The notes: generated by a model from the sequence alone, not told the origin. Counted from the first letter of the stretch, positions 1 to 7,898 are shown. The stretch is DNA of 13,430 nt from a bacterium (GCA_021780625.1 JAJXYI010000352.1:1-13430); one strand, 5' to 3'. Program-made: numbers and translations.

Positions 1-666
1 CACGACTCTATTCCTGCCGGCGTGGCGGCCATCGAACATCTCGGTCAACTCCACGATTTCACGGTGTTCTGGACTGAGGACGCGAACCGCGTCTTCAACG
101 ACAAGGCCCTCTCCAAATACCAGGTGGTCGTCTTCCTCTCGACCTCGGGCGACATCCTAAACGCGGACCAGAAGGCGGCGTTCGAGCGCTTCATCCAGCA
201 CGGCGGCGGCTTCGTGGGCATTCACAGTGCTTCGGATACCGAGTATGGCTGGGCCTGGTACACGAAGCTCGTCGGGCGCATGTTCTACATTCACCCGACC
301 ATCCAGACGGCGACCGTCGAGGTGCTGGACAGGAACTTCCCCGGCATGGAGTATTTTCCAAAGCGCTTCCTGGCCACGGACGAATGGTACCAGTTTCAAC
401 CCGCGGTGGCGGACAACCTTCATTACCTGCTCGCGGTGGACGAGACGACCTACGACCCGCACGTCGTCTGGGGCGACCAGCACAAGCAGGGCGACGGCAT
501 GGGCAAATTCCACCCGATCGCCTGGTATCACACCTACGACGGAGGCCGTTCGTTCTACACGGCGATGGGCCATCTCTCCGCGACCTACGGCGATCCGACC
601 TTCCAGCATTTCCTGTTCGGCGGCATCTACTGGGCCGCCACGGGCAAGGGGTTCCGGGCGGAGTAG
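1..666 (+). CDS. ThuA-like domain protein, 5' end cut by the window
   Basis: The reading frame is open from base 1 and ends at TAG 664-666. The first visible residues (HDSIPAG) are part of the conserved GFRHDSI stretch near the N-terminus of ThuA-like proteins. The GTG at 22 is therefore internal, and the true start with any signal peptide lies upstream. Family landmarks are GGGFVGIHSASDT, the ATDEWYQF stretch, the PIAWYHTYDGGRSFYTAMGH block and the terminal GGIYWA. ThuA-like proteins have a class I glutamine-amidotransferase-like fold and are named after a rhizobial trehalose-utilisation gene. In Verrucomicrobia and Planctomycetes they are abundant near sugar-degradation genes, but the exact reaction is usually unknown. 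The CE2 esterase follows on the same strand after about 186 bp, so co-transcription is possible but not shown. The family call is secure; the substrate is not. Confidence 0.88.
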   Translation, partial: HDSIPAGVAAIEHLGQLHDFTVFWTEDANRVFNDKALSKYQVVVFLSTSGDILNADQKAAFERFIQHGGGFVGIHSASDTEYGWAWYTKLVGRMFYIHPTIQTATVEVLDRNFPGMEYFPKRFLATDEWYQFQPAVADNLHYLLAVDETTYDPHVVWGDQHKQGDGMGKFHPIAWYHTYDGGRSFYTAMGHLSATYGDPTFQHFLFGGIYWAATGKGFRAE

Positions 667-852
667 GGGACGGCGCCTGTCGTCGGCCCGATCAGGGGAT
701 CTCGCAAATCTCAATCATCGTCTGTCCCGTAGAGCCGCACGCGTGCTCGATTTTCCCTGAGCGGAGGCAAGGCGCGGGTATCACCGGCAACGCGGCGTCC
801 CTGGATTCCCATGGATTTGACTCTGTCGCGCTGCCGTCTTCCCGTGGAGGCC

Positions 853-1956
853 ATGAAGTCCGCCCACTGCACATTCCTCACGTTGGCCCTCGGTTTGCTC
901 GTTTCGATTACCCCGGCTGCGATGCGGGCGGCGGACGTTGGCGGGCTTCCGGTACAGGTATCCGCCAACGACACACACCTCCGGTTCGTCGGCCGGTTCG
1001 ACCATCGCGACCCGGCAGGCCCGCGCTGCGAGTGGTCGGGCTCCGAGCTCGAGGTCCGGTTCCAAGGCACCGCACTGAACGTGTGCCTGAAGGAGAAGGG
1101 TGAGGATCTGTATCAGGTGGTCGTCGACGGCGTTCCGACCACCCAGCTCGTGACGAACGAACACCAGACCGTCTATCGTGTGGTCGAGGGGCTCGCGGAC
1201 TCCCCGCACGTGGTCGGCCTTTTCAAGCGCACGGAACCCCTGGTCGGCAGCACTCAGTTTCTGGGTCTGCAGTTGCCCGCGGGCTCCAAGCTCCTGCCTC
1301 CACCGCCGGCGCCGACTCGCCGGATCGAATTTATCGGCGACTCCATCACCTGCGGCTACGGCAACGAAGGGAAGGATCAGTCGCAGCATTTTTCCCCGCA
1401 GACCGAAAACAACTACCTCGCCTACGGCGCGGTGGCTGCGCGCGAGTTGAATGCGGAGTATGTGTGTGTCGCCTGGTCGGGTCGGACGATGTGGCCCACG
1501 TTTACCATCCCCGAAATTTACGACCGCACCCTGCCCGATGATCCGACGAGCCGCTGGGATTTCGGCCAATGGAAACCCGACGTCGTTTTGATCAACCTCG
1601 GCACAAATGATTTTAGGGAGAAGGTGCCGGACCAGGCAAAGTGGACCGCCGCGTACCGGGCGTTCTTGAAACGCGTGCGCACGAACTACCCCAGGGCCCA
1701 GATCTACTGCGCCATTGGTCCGATGATGAGCGACAGCTACCCCGTCGGTATGCATGCACTGAGTACGCTTCGGACCTTTGTCACCGAGATGCTCGCGGCC
1801 GAGCACAAGGACGGCCACCTGCAGGAGCACTTCTTCGAATTCGCTCAACAGCGCCAGGAGGACGGCCTCGGGGCCGACTGGCATCCCAGTGTGAAGACCG
1901 ACCGCATCATGGCCGACAAGCTGTGCGCCGCGCTTCGGAGCGATCAGGGCTGGTGA
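853..1956 (+). CDS. Secreted SGNH-fold acetylesterase, carbohydrate esterase family 2 type
   Basis: This is a secreted esterase of 367 residues expected to remove acetyl groups from xylan, xyloglucan or similar glycans. I chose the ATG at 853 because it begins a clear signal peptide (MKSAHCTF, a leucine-rich core, then an Ala-rich cleavage region near residue 26). The in-frame ATG at 811 would add 14 polar residues in front. A GGAGG lies only 2-3 bases before 853, too close for an ideal ribosome site. Residues about 35-155 form the jelly-roll domain typical of CE2, with a VRFQGT strand. The catalytic SGNH domain follows: GDSIT at about 162-166 with nucleophile Ser164, Gly210 in the WSGR block, GTND at 250-253, and DWHPS with Asp342 and His344. 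All catalytic blocks are present, so it looks active. The exact sugar substrate cannot be read from sequence. Confidence 0.88.
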   Translation: MKSAHCTFLTLALGLLVSITPAAMRAADVGGLPVQVSANDTHLRFVGRFDHRDPAGPRCEWSGSELEVRFQGTALNVCLKEKGEDLYQVVVDGVPTTQLVTNEHQTVYRVVEGLADSPHVVGLFKRTEPLVGSTQFLGLQLPAGSKLLPPPPAPTRRIEFIGDSITCGYGNEGKDQSQHFSPQTENNYLAYGAVAARELNAEYVCVAWSGRTMWPTFTIPEIYDRTLPDDPTSRWDFGQWKPDVVLINLGTNDFREKVPDQAKWTAAYRAFLKRVRTNYPRAQIYCAIGPMMSDSYPVGMHALSTLRTFVTEMLAAEHKDGHLQEHFFEFAQQRQEDGLGADWHPSVKTDRIMADKLCAALRSDQGW

Positions 1957-2046
1957 GGAAGTTTCGCCGGTTTGCCGCTCAGCGATTCACAAACAGTTGG
2001 GTGTCTGGGTGTGCACGTGTTCCCCCCCCAACAGGCGGTGCATCGG

Positions 2047-2559
2047 CTACTCGATCATGCGCCGCGCATCCTTGAGCAACAGGACGAGGTGCATGGGATG
2101 GCCCGGCAACGGCTCGAAATTGTAATGAAGGTAGAACGCCTTGGCCCGGTCGTCCTTGGCATGAACAAGGAGAGCGCGCACCCCGATACCCTCGGCTGCG
2201 CTGAGCACTCGCAGGATCGCATCCTTCAGAAGGCCAGAACCCAAACCCTTGCCGTGCCAAGTCAGATCGACCGCTAGCCGGGCGAGGAGCACCACTGGAA
2301 TGGGATGCCTTGCCACGCCTTTTTGCAGTCGAGTTGGCGCATCCGCATACAAAACCTGCGATGCGGACAAGCTGTAGTAGCCGACCACGACCTTTCTATC
2401 CGTGGTTGCTACGAAAGTTTTGGCCGAACCCGATTGGTGATTAGCCAAGGCATGCCGCGACAGAAAGTCATTCAGCGGCGGGACGCCAGAGTCGAACGCG
2501 GCAACCTGATGGTGGTCACTGATGGGTTCAGGCCGATGCAGCGGAGCGGTCGAAGACAT
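2047..2559 (-). CDS. GNAT acetyltransferase toxin, TacT type
   Basis: This 170-residue protein is a GNAT-fold toxin of the kind that acetylates the amino group of charged tRNA and halts translation. Markers are the opening LHRPEPISDHH and FDSGVPPLNDFL blocks, LARLAVD at 92-98, the acetyl-CoA loop HGKGLGSG at 102-109, and FYLHYNFEPLP near the C-terminus, where Tyr143 matches the catalytic Tyr of TacT. In most relatives the loop starts with Gln or Arg (Q/R-x-x-G-x-G/A); here that position is His102. The start codon is 32 bp inside the antitoxin gene, and a GAGG (CCTC at 2564-2567 on the plus strand) lies 4 bases before it, which supports this start. The overlap implies one mRNA and translational coupling, with antitoxin made first. 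The length is normal for the family, so it appears intact. Confidence 0.9.
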   Translation of the reverse strand: MSSTAPLHRPEPISDHHQVAAFDSGVPPLNDFLSRHALANHQSGSAKTFVATTDRKVVVGYYSLSASQVLYADAPTRLQKGVARHPIPVVLLARLAVDLTWHGKGLGSGLLKDAILRVLSAAEGIGVRALLVHAKDDRAKAFYLHYNFEPLPGHPMHLVLLLKDARRMIE

Positions 2560-2815
2560 CGGGCCTCGTCAGGAGTTTGCGGAGTTGGGGCAGGTCCTTG
2601 GCGGGAGCATCGAGCCGCTTGGAAAATTCAGCCCACGGGCCTTTTTTCAGGGCAAAAGTCTGCTGATTAGCCAAGTCGGCTTTGGCGCGCTCTACCGCCG
2701 CTCGCAAAATGTAGTCGGTCAGATTGGGAGCGCCCGACAGTTCTGCCGCTTGCGATAGCAGGAACTTGGTCTTGGGCGGGGTGCGAAGGTGGATTTGGGC
2801 GGTGGCGGTGGCCAT
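2528..2815 (-). CDS. DUF1778 ribbon-helix-helix antitoxin, TacA type
   Basis: This 95-residue antitoxin pairs with the GNAT toxin encoded just downstream. Residues about 1-55 fit the DUF1778 ribbon-helix-helix DNA-binding domain: the short strand AQIHLRTPPKTK, then helices through AAELSG and LTDYILRAAVERA. Residues about 65-90 (FALKKGPWAEFSKRLDAPAK, then a Leu-rich segment) match the usual toxin-binding tail with its W--F---LDAP pattern. Proteins of this type bind and neutralise the acetyltransferase and repress their own operon. The gene starts at ATG 2815, ahead of a region with direct repeats and a near-palindrome that could be its operator. No strong Shine-Dalgarno sequence is visible before the start. 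The pairing, order and overlap are the standard arrangement, so the type II call is firm. Confidence 0.9.
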   Translation of the reverse strand: MATATAQIHLRTPPKTKFLLSQAAELSGAPNLTDYILRAAVERAKADLANQQTFALKKGPWAEFSKRLDAPAKDLPQLRKLLTRPDVFDRSAASA

Positions 2816-2831
2816 GGGTGATGCGATTCGA

Positions 2832-2868
2832 TTGTCTACACAAGAGCTACACGATGCGCGCGTGTCAA
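2832..2868 (-). promoter_or_regulatory. Probable promoter/operator of the TacAT-type operon
   Basis: Just upstream of the antitoxin start, the hexamer CTACAC occurs at 2836-2841 and again at 2847-2852. The 11-bp spacing is one DNA turn. The first copy lies in the near-palindrome TTGTCTACACAA (2832-2843). A consensus -35 box, TTGACA on the minus strand, occupies 2863-2868, but no good -10 is found at 17 bp (TCTTGT only). Ribbon-helix-helix antitoxins usually bind short repeats overlapping their own promoter, so autoregulation here is a reasonable inference, not a demonstrated fact. Confidence 0.4.
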
Positions 2869-2971
2869 TGCTGGTGGAGCCACTTGGGGCAAATGCATAT
2901 CCATCTTAAGGTTTGCCCCTTTGCTCCTGAGAAGACGTTGCGCCGCCAAAGAGACCTGCGAGACTGAAGCG

Positions 2972-3571
2972 ATGGCGGTCGCCTCATTCAATGCCCAAGC
3001 CCCCCGGGACTCGACCGGCCTGATCGAGGTCCGGGTGCGCGAGGTGGCGCAGCTGTTCAACTCGATGGATCCGTCGCCCTTCCATGAGCGGGATCTGGAT
3101 GCGGACGCCGAGGAGTTCATCATCAGCTGGGCGCACGAGCATCCCAGAGCGCCGCAGCTGAAGCTCGTCGTGCATCTGACTCGACCGCCTGTGGAGGGGA
3201 ATGCCGAGCAGAGGGTACGCGAGGCGGTGCACCACTATTTTGCCTACCGGGCCCGGCTGAACTGGCTGGAGTTCAAACAGCTCATGCGCCAGGGCCGGAC
3301 GGCGCTGGTCGTGGGCTTCAGTTTTCTCGCCGTGTGTTTTGGCCTGGGGCAGGTCATTGCCGGCCAGGGCTCGGGCACCTGGCGGGATCTGCTGCGCGAA
3401 GGCCTGACGATCATCGGCTGGGTCGCGATGTGGCGCCCGCTGCAGATCTACCTGTACGATTGGTGGCCGCTGCGCCGCCGTGGCCTCGTCTTCCGCAAAT
3501 TGAGCGTGATGGACGTGGAAGTGCGGACCGAAGCCCGCGCCGATACGACGAACGCGACGCCGAACGTCTAG
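2972..3571 (+). CDS. Membrane protein of unknown function with two transmembrane segments
   Basis: I do not recognise a named function. From the ATG at 2972 the protein has 199 residues. An in-frame TTG at 2921 would add 17 Arg/Cys-rich residues and looks less likely. Residues 1-100 are soluble and acidic, with a notable DPSPFHERDLD block at 33-43, a KLVVHLTRP strand near 64-71 and a basic helix at about 80-108. Two hydrophobic segments follow at about 111-130 and 142-164, separated by a short polar loop, and then an Arg-rich and hydrophilic tail. My impression is that proteins with the same DPSPF-ERDLD block are widespread and annotated only as hypothetical. It is flanked by the minus-strand antitoxin and the 43-bp tandem repeat, and it has no obvious operon partner. 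The gene is likely real because it keeps an open frame with sensible membrane topology. Confidence 0.75.
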   Translation: MAVASFNAQAPRDSTGLIEVRVREVAQLFNSMDPSPFHERDLDADAEEFIISWAHEHPRAPQLKLVVHLTRPPVEGNAEQRVREAVHHYFAYRARLNWLEFKQLMRQGRTALVVGFSFLAVCFGLGQVIAGQGSGTWRDLLREGLTIIGWVAMWRPLQIYLYDWWPLRRRGLVFRKLSVMDVEVRTEARADTTNATPNV

Positions 3572-3604
3572 CTCACAAGCTGGGAGCGACCCGGATATTT
3601 CGCA

Positions 3605-3690
3605 TCGTCTGAGTGTCCGTAAACCAGCCTGTCCCCATGTCGGCTCCTCGTCTGAGTGTCCGTAAACAAGCCTGTGCCCATGTCGGCTCC
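3605..3690. repeat. 43-bp unit in tandem, two copies with two mismatches
   Basis: Bases 3605-3647 and 3648-3690 are consecutive copies of one 43-bp unit. They differ only at an A/C and a C/G position. Each begins TCGTCTGAGTGTCCGTAAAC and ends CCCATGTCGGCTCC. The pair lies in the 144-bp gap between the convergent ends of the membrane-protein gene and the GH74 gene. It has no strong hairpin and no T-run, so it is not an evident terminator. It may be a local duplication or two units of a dispersed genomic repeat. Confidence 0.9.
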
Positions 3691-3715
3691 CGCTGGCCCA
3701 TGGCCCCCAGGCGAA

Positions 3716-6700
3716 CTAATTCGCACTCGTTCCCCAGAGGATGCCCCGGCCGCTTCCGCTGAAGTAGACCGTCCCGAAGGTACGCATGTCTCCGGTGACA
3801 TGGTCGATTCCGCCATACTGGTGAGCATCGTCATTGATCCTGATCCACGAGGCGCCGCCGTCGGTGGAGCGGAATAGGCCCCACTGTGTGCCGATGGTGC
3901 CGGCGATGAAGAGAGTCAATTGGGAAGAGCCGGGTGCAGCCTTTCCGTAGCCCAGGGAAGTCGATTTCTGGACTCCGGCAATCTGAGTCAACTGCGGTGA
4001 CGCGGCCGAGCCGGTGTTGGTGTAAAGGCCGTCGGCGTTTCCACCCGCCGTAAGCCAGAGATGGCCCTGAGCGTCAGGGAGCGAATAGAGGGTTGGGGCG
4101 GGCGTAAACGCAACCGCAATGGGCAGACCAGTCTGAATCGTGGAGAACGTCACGCCGTCATCCGTGCTCATGGTAAGAGTCCCGGTCCTGCCGCTATATC
4201 CGTAGAAGACGCCGGCCTTTGCGCGATCGGCTACAACCTGCGATTGCGCCTGGATTCCTGTCGAGGCCGTCCAGGTCTTTCCGCCGTCCTTCGAGTACCA
4301 GACGGATGTCGTGTCCTGGGTTGCCCAAACGATTGACGAGCCATCGGCTGCGATAGCGATCGAGCCGCCGCCCGTAGTGGTCCCGGTTGGCATCGTGGCG
4401 AAACCAGCCCAGGTGAAGCCCCCATCCGTTGAGATCACACCGAGCGGCGTGGCGCCATAGGTTCCGTCCGACGCGCGAAGTACGGTCGTCGGCATGTTCT
4501 GCTGGAAGTCCATGGACGTGGGCATGGCCTGCGAAACCTTGTAGTTCCCCTGTGCCGGAGAGACGGTGAGGTCCGTATGCGCGAAACCGTAAACGTCACC
4601 GATTCCGCTGAGCAAAATGGTGTTTCCCGAAGGCGGAGCGAGCAGGACATTGACGGCCGTCTCTTCGATGCCCTCGTCCTCGAACTTCCAGTCGACAATG
4701 CCCAACGAACTGGCGCTGGGATCGGCCTTGGTCAGGTCATGTGTAATCCACAGACCGCCGCCGAAAGAGTACATGGCGTGGTCGGGATTGAACGGGTCAA
4801 TCGCAAGACCGGTGATCCAGTTGCCGGTCGAGACCGTTCCCGGCGCGCCGACATACGGCGCGTTTGTGTTGTCATGCGTGGCCAGGTTCGGCGACATCGA
4901 CGAGGAGTTGCCCGGAGCTTTTTCTGAGGAAACATCTCGCCAGGTTACGCCATCGTCGGTGGAGCGATAGACGACGTCACCGGTCGGCCAATACTGGTTC
5001 AGCGTGCCAACCATGATGGTTCCTGGGTGGCTGGGATCGACCGCGACGCTGCCAAAGCCTTGCTGGTCCGGAGGGCCGCCTACGTTCACGGGAAGTACGA
5101 TCTGGGTCCAGGTTCCTGAGGTCCAACTCGAGTCTGGCGTGAATTTCCAGAGTTGGCCGACGGTATCCCCATCCGATCCTGCACCGTCGCCGTAAAGGAT
5201 GTAGAGAGAACCATTGGGGCCGAGCTTTGCCTGCATCGGCGACATAGGTTTGGGGGCTGACGCGAACGACGGCTGTCCTGCAACTGCAGTCCATGTACTC
5301 GTCGTCGAGCCGCCGTCCGTGGTCACATACAACGCCTGTGAATTGCCATTGAGTCCCGTGCCGGCGACGGCGGCATAGACAACAGGAGTCGCCGCTCCTG
5401 AGGAGCCGCTCGCCTTGATGGGAAGCACCGATACAACGCCCATCGGCATGTATTGTCCTCCCCCGATCGAAACCGAAGTCACAACCTTCAGGCCGGTCGC
5501 CTGGGGCCATGTGTTTCCCGAGTCTGTAGAAACCCGTAGTCCGTCTTGGCGCGTCCCGAAGTAAACGATGCTCGGCATGTTGGGATCGACGGCAATGCGC
5601 TCTCCCATGCCGCGGCCCGGATTGTTCGAACCATTTTTGAAGTTCAGCGGCACGGTCTTGAACGTTGCGCCCTGGTCGTTGGAGATCAGCATCTCACCGT
5701 TTCCGGCCCAGGAGTTGGAATACAAGCCCACTGCAACGTAGAGCTTGTTCGGATTGGTCGGATCCAAGCCGATCGCATCGCCGCCATTAAAGAACCCATC
5801 CGTCAGCCAGTCGAGCAGCGGGACCCAGTGCGAGTCCTTGGGGCCCCAGCGGTAAATGCCTCCGATGTCGGTGCGAGCGTACATCAGGTTCGGCTCGGTC
5901 GGGTGAAAATAGACTCCAGGGATGTAGCCGCCGGCGAGAATCTTGACGTTGCGAAATGAGTACGATGGCGTTCCACGGACAACGGTCGCTGAAACCGTCG
6001 CATAGGCCGGATTGAAGTGGGTTGCATCAGTTGGCGTGAACGTGACCGAAAGCATCTGCGGCCCCATCGTGTTCATCACCGTGCCCGCATCGGGTGTGTA
6101 GGAGAAAGTGCCCGGTACATTTACGCCGCCATAGCTCGCAGTCGCGTTGAGTTGAGTAGCGCTCAATGCGGTGCCCAGCGTTACGTTCGACGGCGTGGCC
6201 CAGGTAATTGTCGGCGTGGTTTTGTCGGACGTTGGCTTTGTCGTCGTGCCTGACGAGACTTCGTAAACTTCAGCCAGCGCTACGCCTGACGTGCCGTTCG
6301 CGCCGCTGACTTGAGCGGTGTATAGCCCAGGCGGCAGTGTGATCAGCAACGCGGCATCCGCCGAGTCACTAGGTAGGTCAAATTCACCGACCAGGCGAAA
6401 CACGCTCGCCAAGGTGGCGTCGCCATTCCAGCCCGAGTTCGATCCGATCTCGGTCGCAGGTTGACTTCCATTAATTTGAAACAACGTGAGCACCGGCTGC
6501 TGGAGAACCCCCGTGACGCCGTACTTCGCCAGCGTCGGGCCGACGGCCCGGATCAACACGGTCATGGCGTTGTGACCTGTCACCACAAAGCCATCAATCA
6601 ATATTCCGTCTCCGGACTTAACGAGGGCGCGAGAGGACACGGCGATGAGCCGCTGACCCGGGGCCAGAGACGGCGCGTCGTCGTATATTTCTGCTATTGC

Positions 6701-7396
6701 TACACCCGGCGAGCCCGACGAAGTGCTGACTTGGGCTGTATAACCAGCAGAACCGCCTCTGATATCTCCAAGCGACTCGAGCATTGCCGTGTCCGCCGAG
6801 GTCGCTGGCAGCGGGAAATCGCCCGTCGCGTTGAAAGCCGCCTGTAGCCTCGCGTCACCTTGCCAACCACCGTTGGCGGCAAGCACACCCGAGGTGGTCG
6901 AGAACAGCGTCAGAAACGGGGCGTCAAGGGGATCCGTGATCCCGAAACTGGCGAGCGTCGGGCCCACCCCGCGGATCAGGTATGGCTTGGGCTGACCGGC
7001 CGCGAAAAAGCCCACAATCAGGTTGTCGTTTGCGGTGCTCCCCACGAAGGCGCGGGAAGAAAGACCGACCAAGTACCCTGGATTTCCAGTACCAATGGAA
7101 AGGGAACCGACTACCGTGGTGGTGGTGCCGGATGCGCTCGTCGCCGTGCAGGAATAGGTGCCTTGGTTGGCCGAACTAACCTTCGCGATGAACAGCGTCG
7201 CATCCGTGGCGCCGGCAATCGCTACTCCGTCGTGCTGCCACTGATAGGTGGTCCCCTGTGCCTCAGGCACATGGAACGCCGCAGTTCCGCCCTCCGCCAC
7301 GTTCACCGCGGAGGCCGGCAACTGTGCCCACAAGGAGGGGCACCAGAGGGCAAGCCACGACAAGGCGATGGCGAGATAGGCATGGGACAGACGCAT
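3716..7396 (-). CDS. Secreted multidomain GH74 xyloglucanase
   Basis: This 1226-residue enzyme is expected to cut the beta-1,4-glucan backbone of xyloglucan outside the cytoplasm. Order of parts: signal peptide (1 to about 25, ending near LWAQ); an Ig-like domain with its YQW and YSC residues (28-101); two copies of a ~130-residue module (about 107-239 and 248-379); a second Ig-like domain starting ITWATPSNVTLGTALSATQL (395-475); and the GH74 double beta-propeller (about 480-1226) with many sialidase-type Asp-box turns such as STDSGNTW, STDDGVTW and SKDGGKTW. The catalytic pair is probably Asp510 in ARTDIGG and Asp934 in GIGDVYGF, the matching sites in the first blades of the two propellers. 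The ~424-residue spacing agrees with known GH74 enzymes. The protein ends with the catalytic domain, with no anchor or carbohydrate-binding module after it. Whether it acts in endo or exo mode cannot be judged here. Confidence 0.93.
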   Translation of the reverse strand: MRLSHAYLAIALSWLALWCPSLWAQLPASAVNVAEGGTAAFHVPEAQGTTYQWQHDGVAIAGATDATLFIAKVSSANQGTYSCTATSASGTTTTVVGSLSIGTGNPGYLVGLSSRAFVGSTANDNLIVGFFAAGQPKPYLIRGVGPTLASFGITDPLDAPFLTLFSTTSGVLAANGGWQGDARLQAAFNATGDFPLPATSADTAMLESLGDIRGGSAGYTAQVSTSSGSPGVAIAEIYDDAPSLAPGQRLIAVSSRALVKSGDGILIDGFVVTGHNAMTVLIRAVGPTLAKYGVTGVLQQPVLTLFQINGSQPATEIGSNSGWNGDATLASVFRLVGEFDLPSDSADAALLITLPPGLYTAQVSGANGTSGVALAEVYEVSSGTTTKPTSDKTTPTITWATPSNVTLGTALSATQLNATASYGGVNVPGTFSYTPDAGTVMNTMGPQMLSVTFTPTDATHFNPAYATVSATVVRGTPSYSFRNVKILAGGYIPGVYFHPTEPNLMYARTDIGGIYRWGPKDSHWVPLLDWLTDGFFNGGDAIGLDPTNPNKLYVAVGLYSNSWAGNGEMLISNDQGATFKTVPLNFKNGSNNPGRGMGERIAVDPNMPSIVYFGTRQDGLRVSTDSGNTWPQATGLKVVTSVSIGGGQYMPMGVVSVLPIKASGSSGAATPVVYAAVAGTGLNGNSQALYVTTDGGSTTSTWTAVAGQPSFASAPKPMSPMQAKLGPNGSLYILYGDGAGSDGDTVGQLWKFTPDSSWTSGTWTQIVLPVNVGGPPDQQGFGSVAVDPSHPGTIMVGTLNQYWPTGDVVYRSTDDGVTWRDVSSEKAPGNSSSMSPNLATHDNTNAPYVGAPGTVSTGNWITGLAIDPFNPDHAMYSFGGGLWITHDLTKADPSASSLGIVDWKFEDEGIEETAVNVLLAPPSGNTILLSGIGDVYGFAHTDLTVSPAQGNYKVSQAMPTSMDFQQNMPTTVLRASDGTYGATPLGVISTDGGFTWAGFATMPTGTTTGGGSIAIAADGSSIVWATQDTTSVWYSKDGGKTWTASTGIQAQSQVVADRAKAGVFYGYSGRTGTLTMSTDDGVTFSTIQTGLPIAVAFTPAPTLYSLPDAQGHLWLTAGGNADGLYTNTGSAASPQLTQIAGVQKSTSLGYGKAAPGSSQLTLFIAGTIGTQWGLFRSTDGGASWIRINDDAHQYGGIDHVTGDMRTFGTVYFSGSGRGILWGTSAN
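6260..7078 (-). repeat. Two copies of a ~130-residue extracellular module inside the GH74 protein
   Basis: Residues 107-239 (bases 6680-7078) and 248-379 (bases 6260-6655) align throughout. Shared landmarks are SSRA-V, LI-GF, LIR-VGPTLA, L--P-LTLF, GW-GDA-L, G-F-LP--SAD-A-L, YTAQVS and GVA-AE-Y. The protein copies have diverged considerably, so this is an old duplication. I have seen this module mainly in large secreted proteins of Verrucomicrobia, which is one basis for the taxonomic guess. Its function is unknown to me; a role as spacer, adhesive or surface-display unit is speculation. Confidence 0.85.
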
Positions 7397-7401
7397 TCTG
7401 C

Positions 7402-7407
7402 ACTATA
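7402..7407 (-). promoter_or_regulatory. Possible -10 box for the GH74 gene, placed for a leaderless transcript
   Basis: On the minus strand TATAGT ends 5 bases before the GH74 ATG. No Shine-Dalgarno sequence precedes that ATG, so transcription might begin at or next to the start codon. The nearest -35-like box (TTGACT, bases 7433-7438) is 25 bp away, too far for a standard pair. The call is weak. Confidence 0.25.
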
Positions 7408-7679
7408 GCAGCTACTCGCCGGCTCTGTATGTAGTCAAAACGCGTTACAGCTGCGCTTCGCGGAGGGGATGATCTCGTCGGGAACCGGAAGTTCATCCAG
7501 TGTTGCGCTCGACCGAAAGGACGCGCCGCGCCCCGGGGGCATCGTTCAAACCCGTCCCCCCGTCCGCCCTTTCCGTGCTGGCTTTGACTGCGCTGCTTTT
7601 CGGCGTGGTCGTAGTAGTCCCACGTCTGTTTCCCGAGCCTCGACGCTTCGACGCAGGTCGGCCGTATGGGGTCAAATCT

Positions 7680-7771
7680 GAATGGCGCTTAGTTAGCGCA
7701 GAGGAATTTCGTAACGTGTCGGTGACTAGGCGCGGCACCGGACGAAGAATGGCCTTAACTAAGGGCCATTC
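7680..7771. repeat. Pair of REP-like palindromes in inverted orientation
   Basis: Bases 7680-7699 read GAATGGCGCTTAGTTAGCGC. The reverse complement of 7752-7771 matches at 17 of 20 positions. Each copy is also self-complementary. The left one folds as GCGCT/AGCGC around a TAGTT loop. The right one (7747-7771) pairs GAATGGC with GCCATTC and continues inward through CTTA/TAAG with one bulged G. About 52 bp separate the two. The pattern resembles paired REP/BIME elements or the ends of a very small non-autonomous element. Confidence 0.7.
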
Positions 7772-7898
7772 GGGTCAAACCTTTTGTTTGCGGTCGGGGC
7801 GCTGGCATTGGCAACGTAACACATCACGCCGGAAGTGGATAGGGATTGGCTCGCGGATAGGTACGATGCGGGGGATCGGTCAAGCCGAAGCAATCTGG

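Noticed and set aside
781..1884. 367-residue minus-strand frame opposite the CE2 esterase
   Set aside because: The plus strand carries all SGNH blocks and a signal peptide; the opposite frame has neither a domain nor a plausible start.
1996..2032. GTTGGG / CCCAAC inverted arms with a run of eight C between two convergent genes
   Set aside because: The stem is only 6 bp with a 25-base loop and has no T-run, so it is too weak to call a terminator.
3605..3690. The 43-bp tandem repeat as a CRISPR remnant
   Set aside because: The units abut with no spacer between them.
6860..7408. 182-residue plus-strand frame opposite the N-terminus of the GH74 gene
   Set aside because: It covers the signal peptide, Ig domain and first module of GH74 in antisense and shows no protein features of its own.
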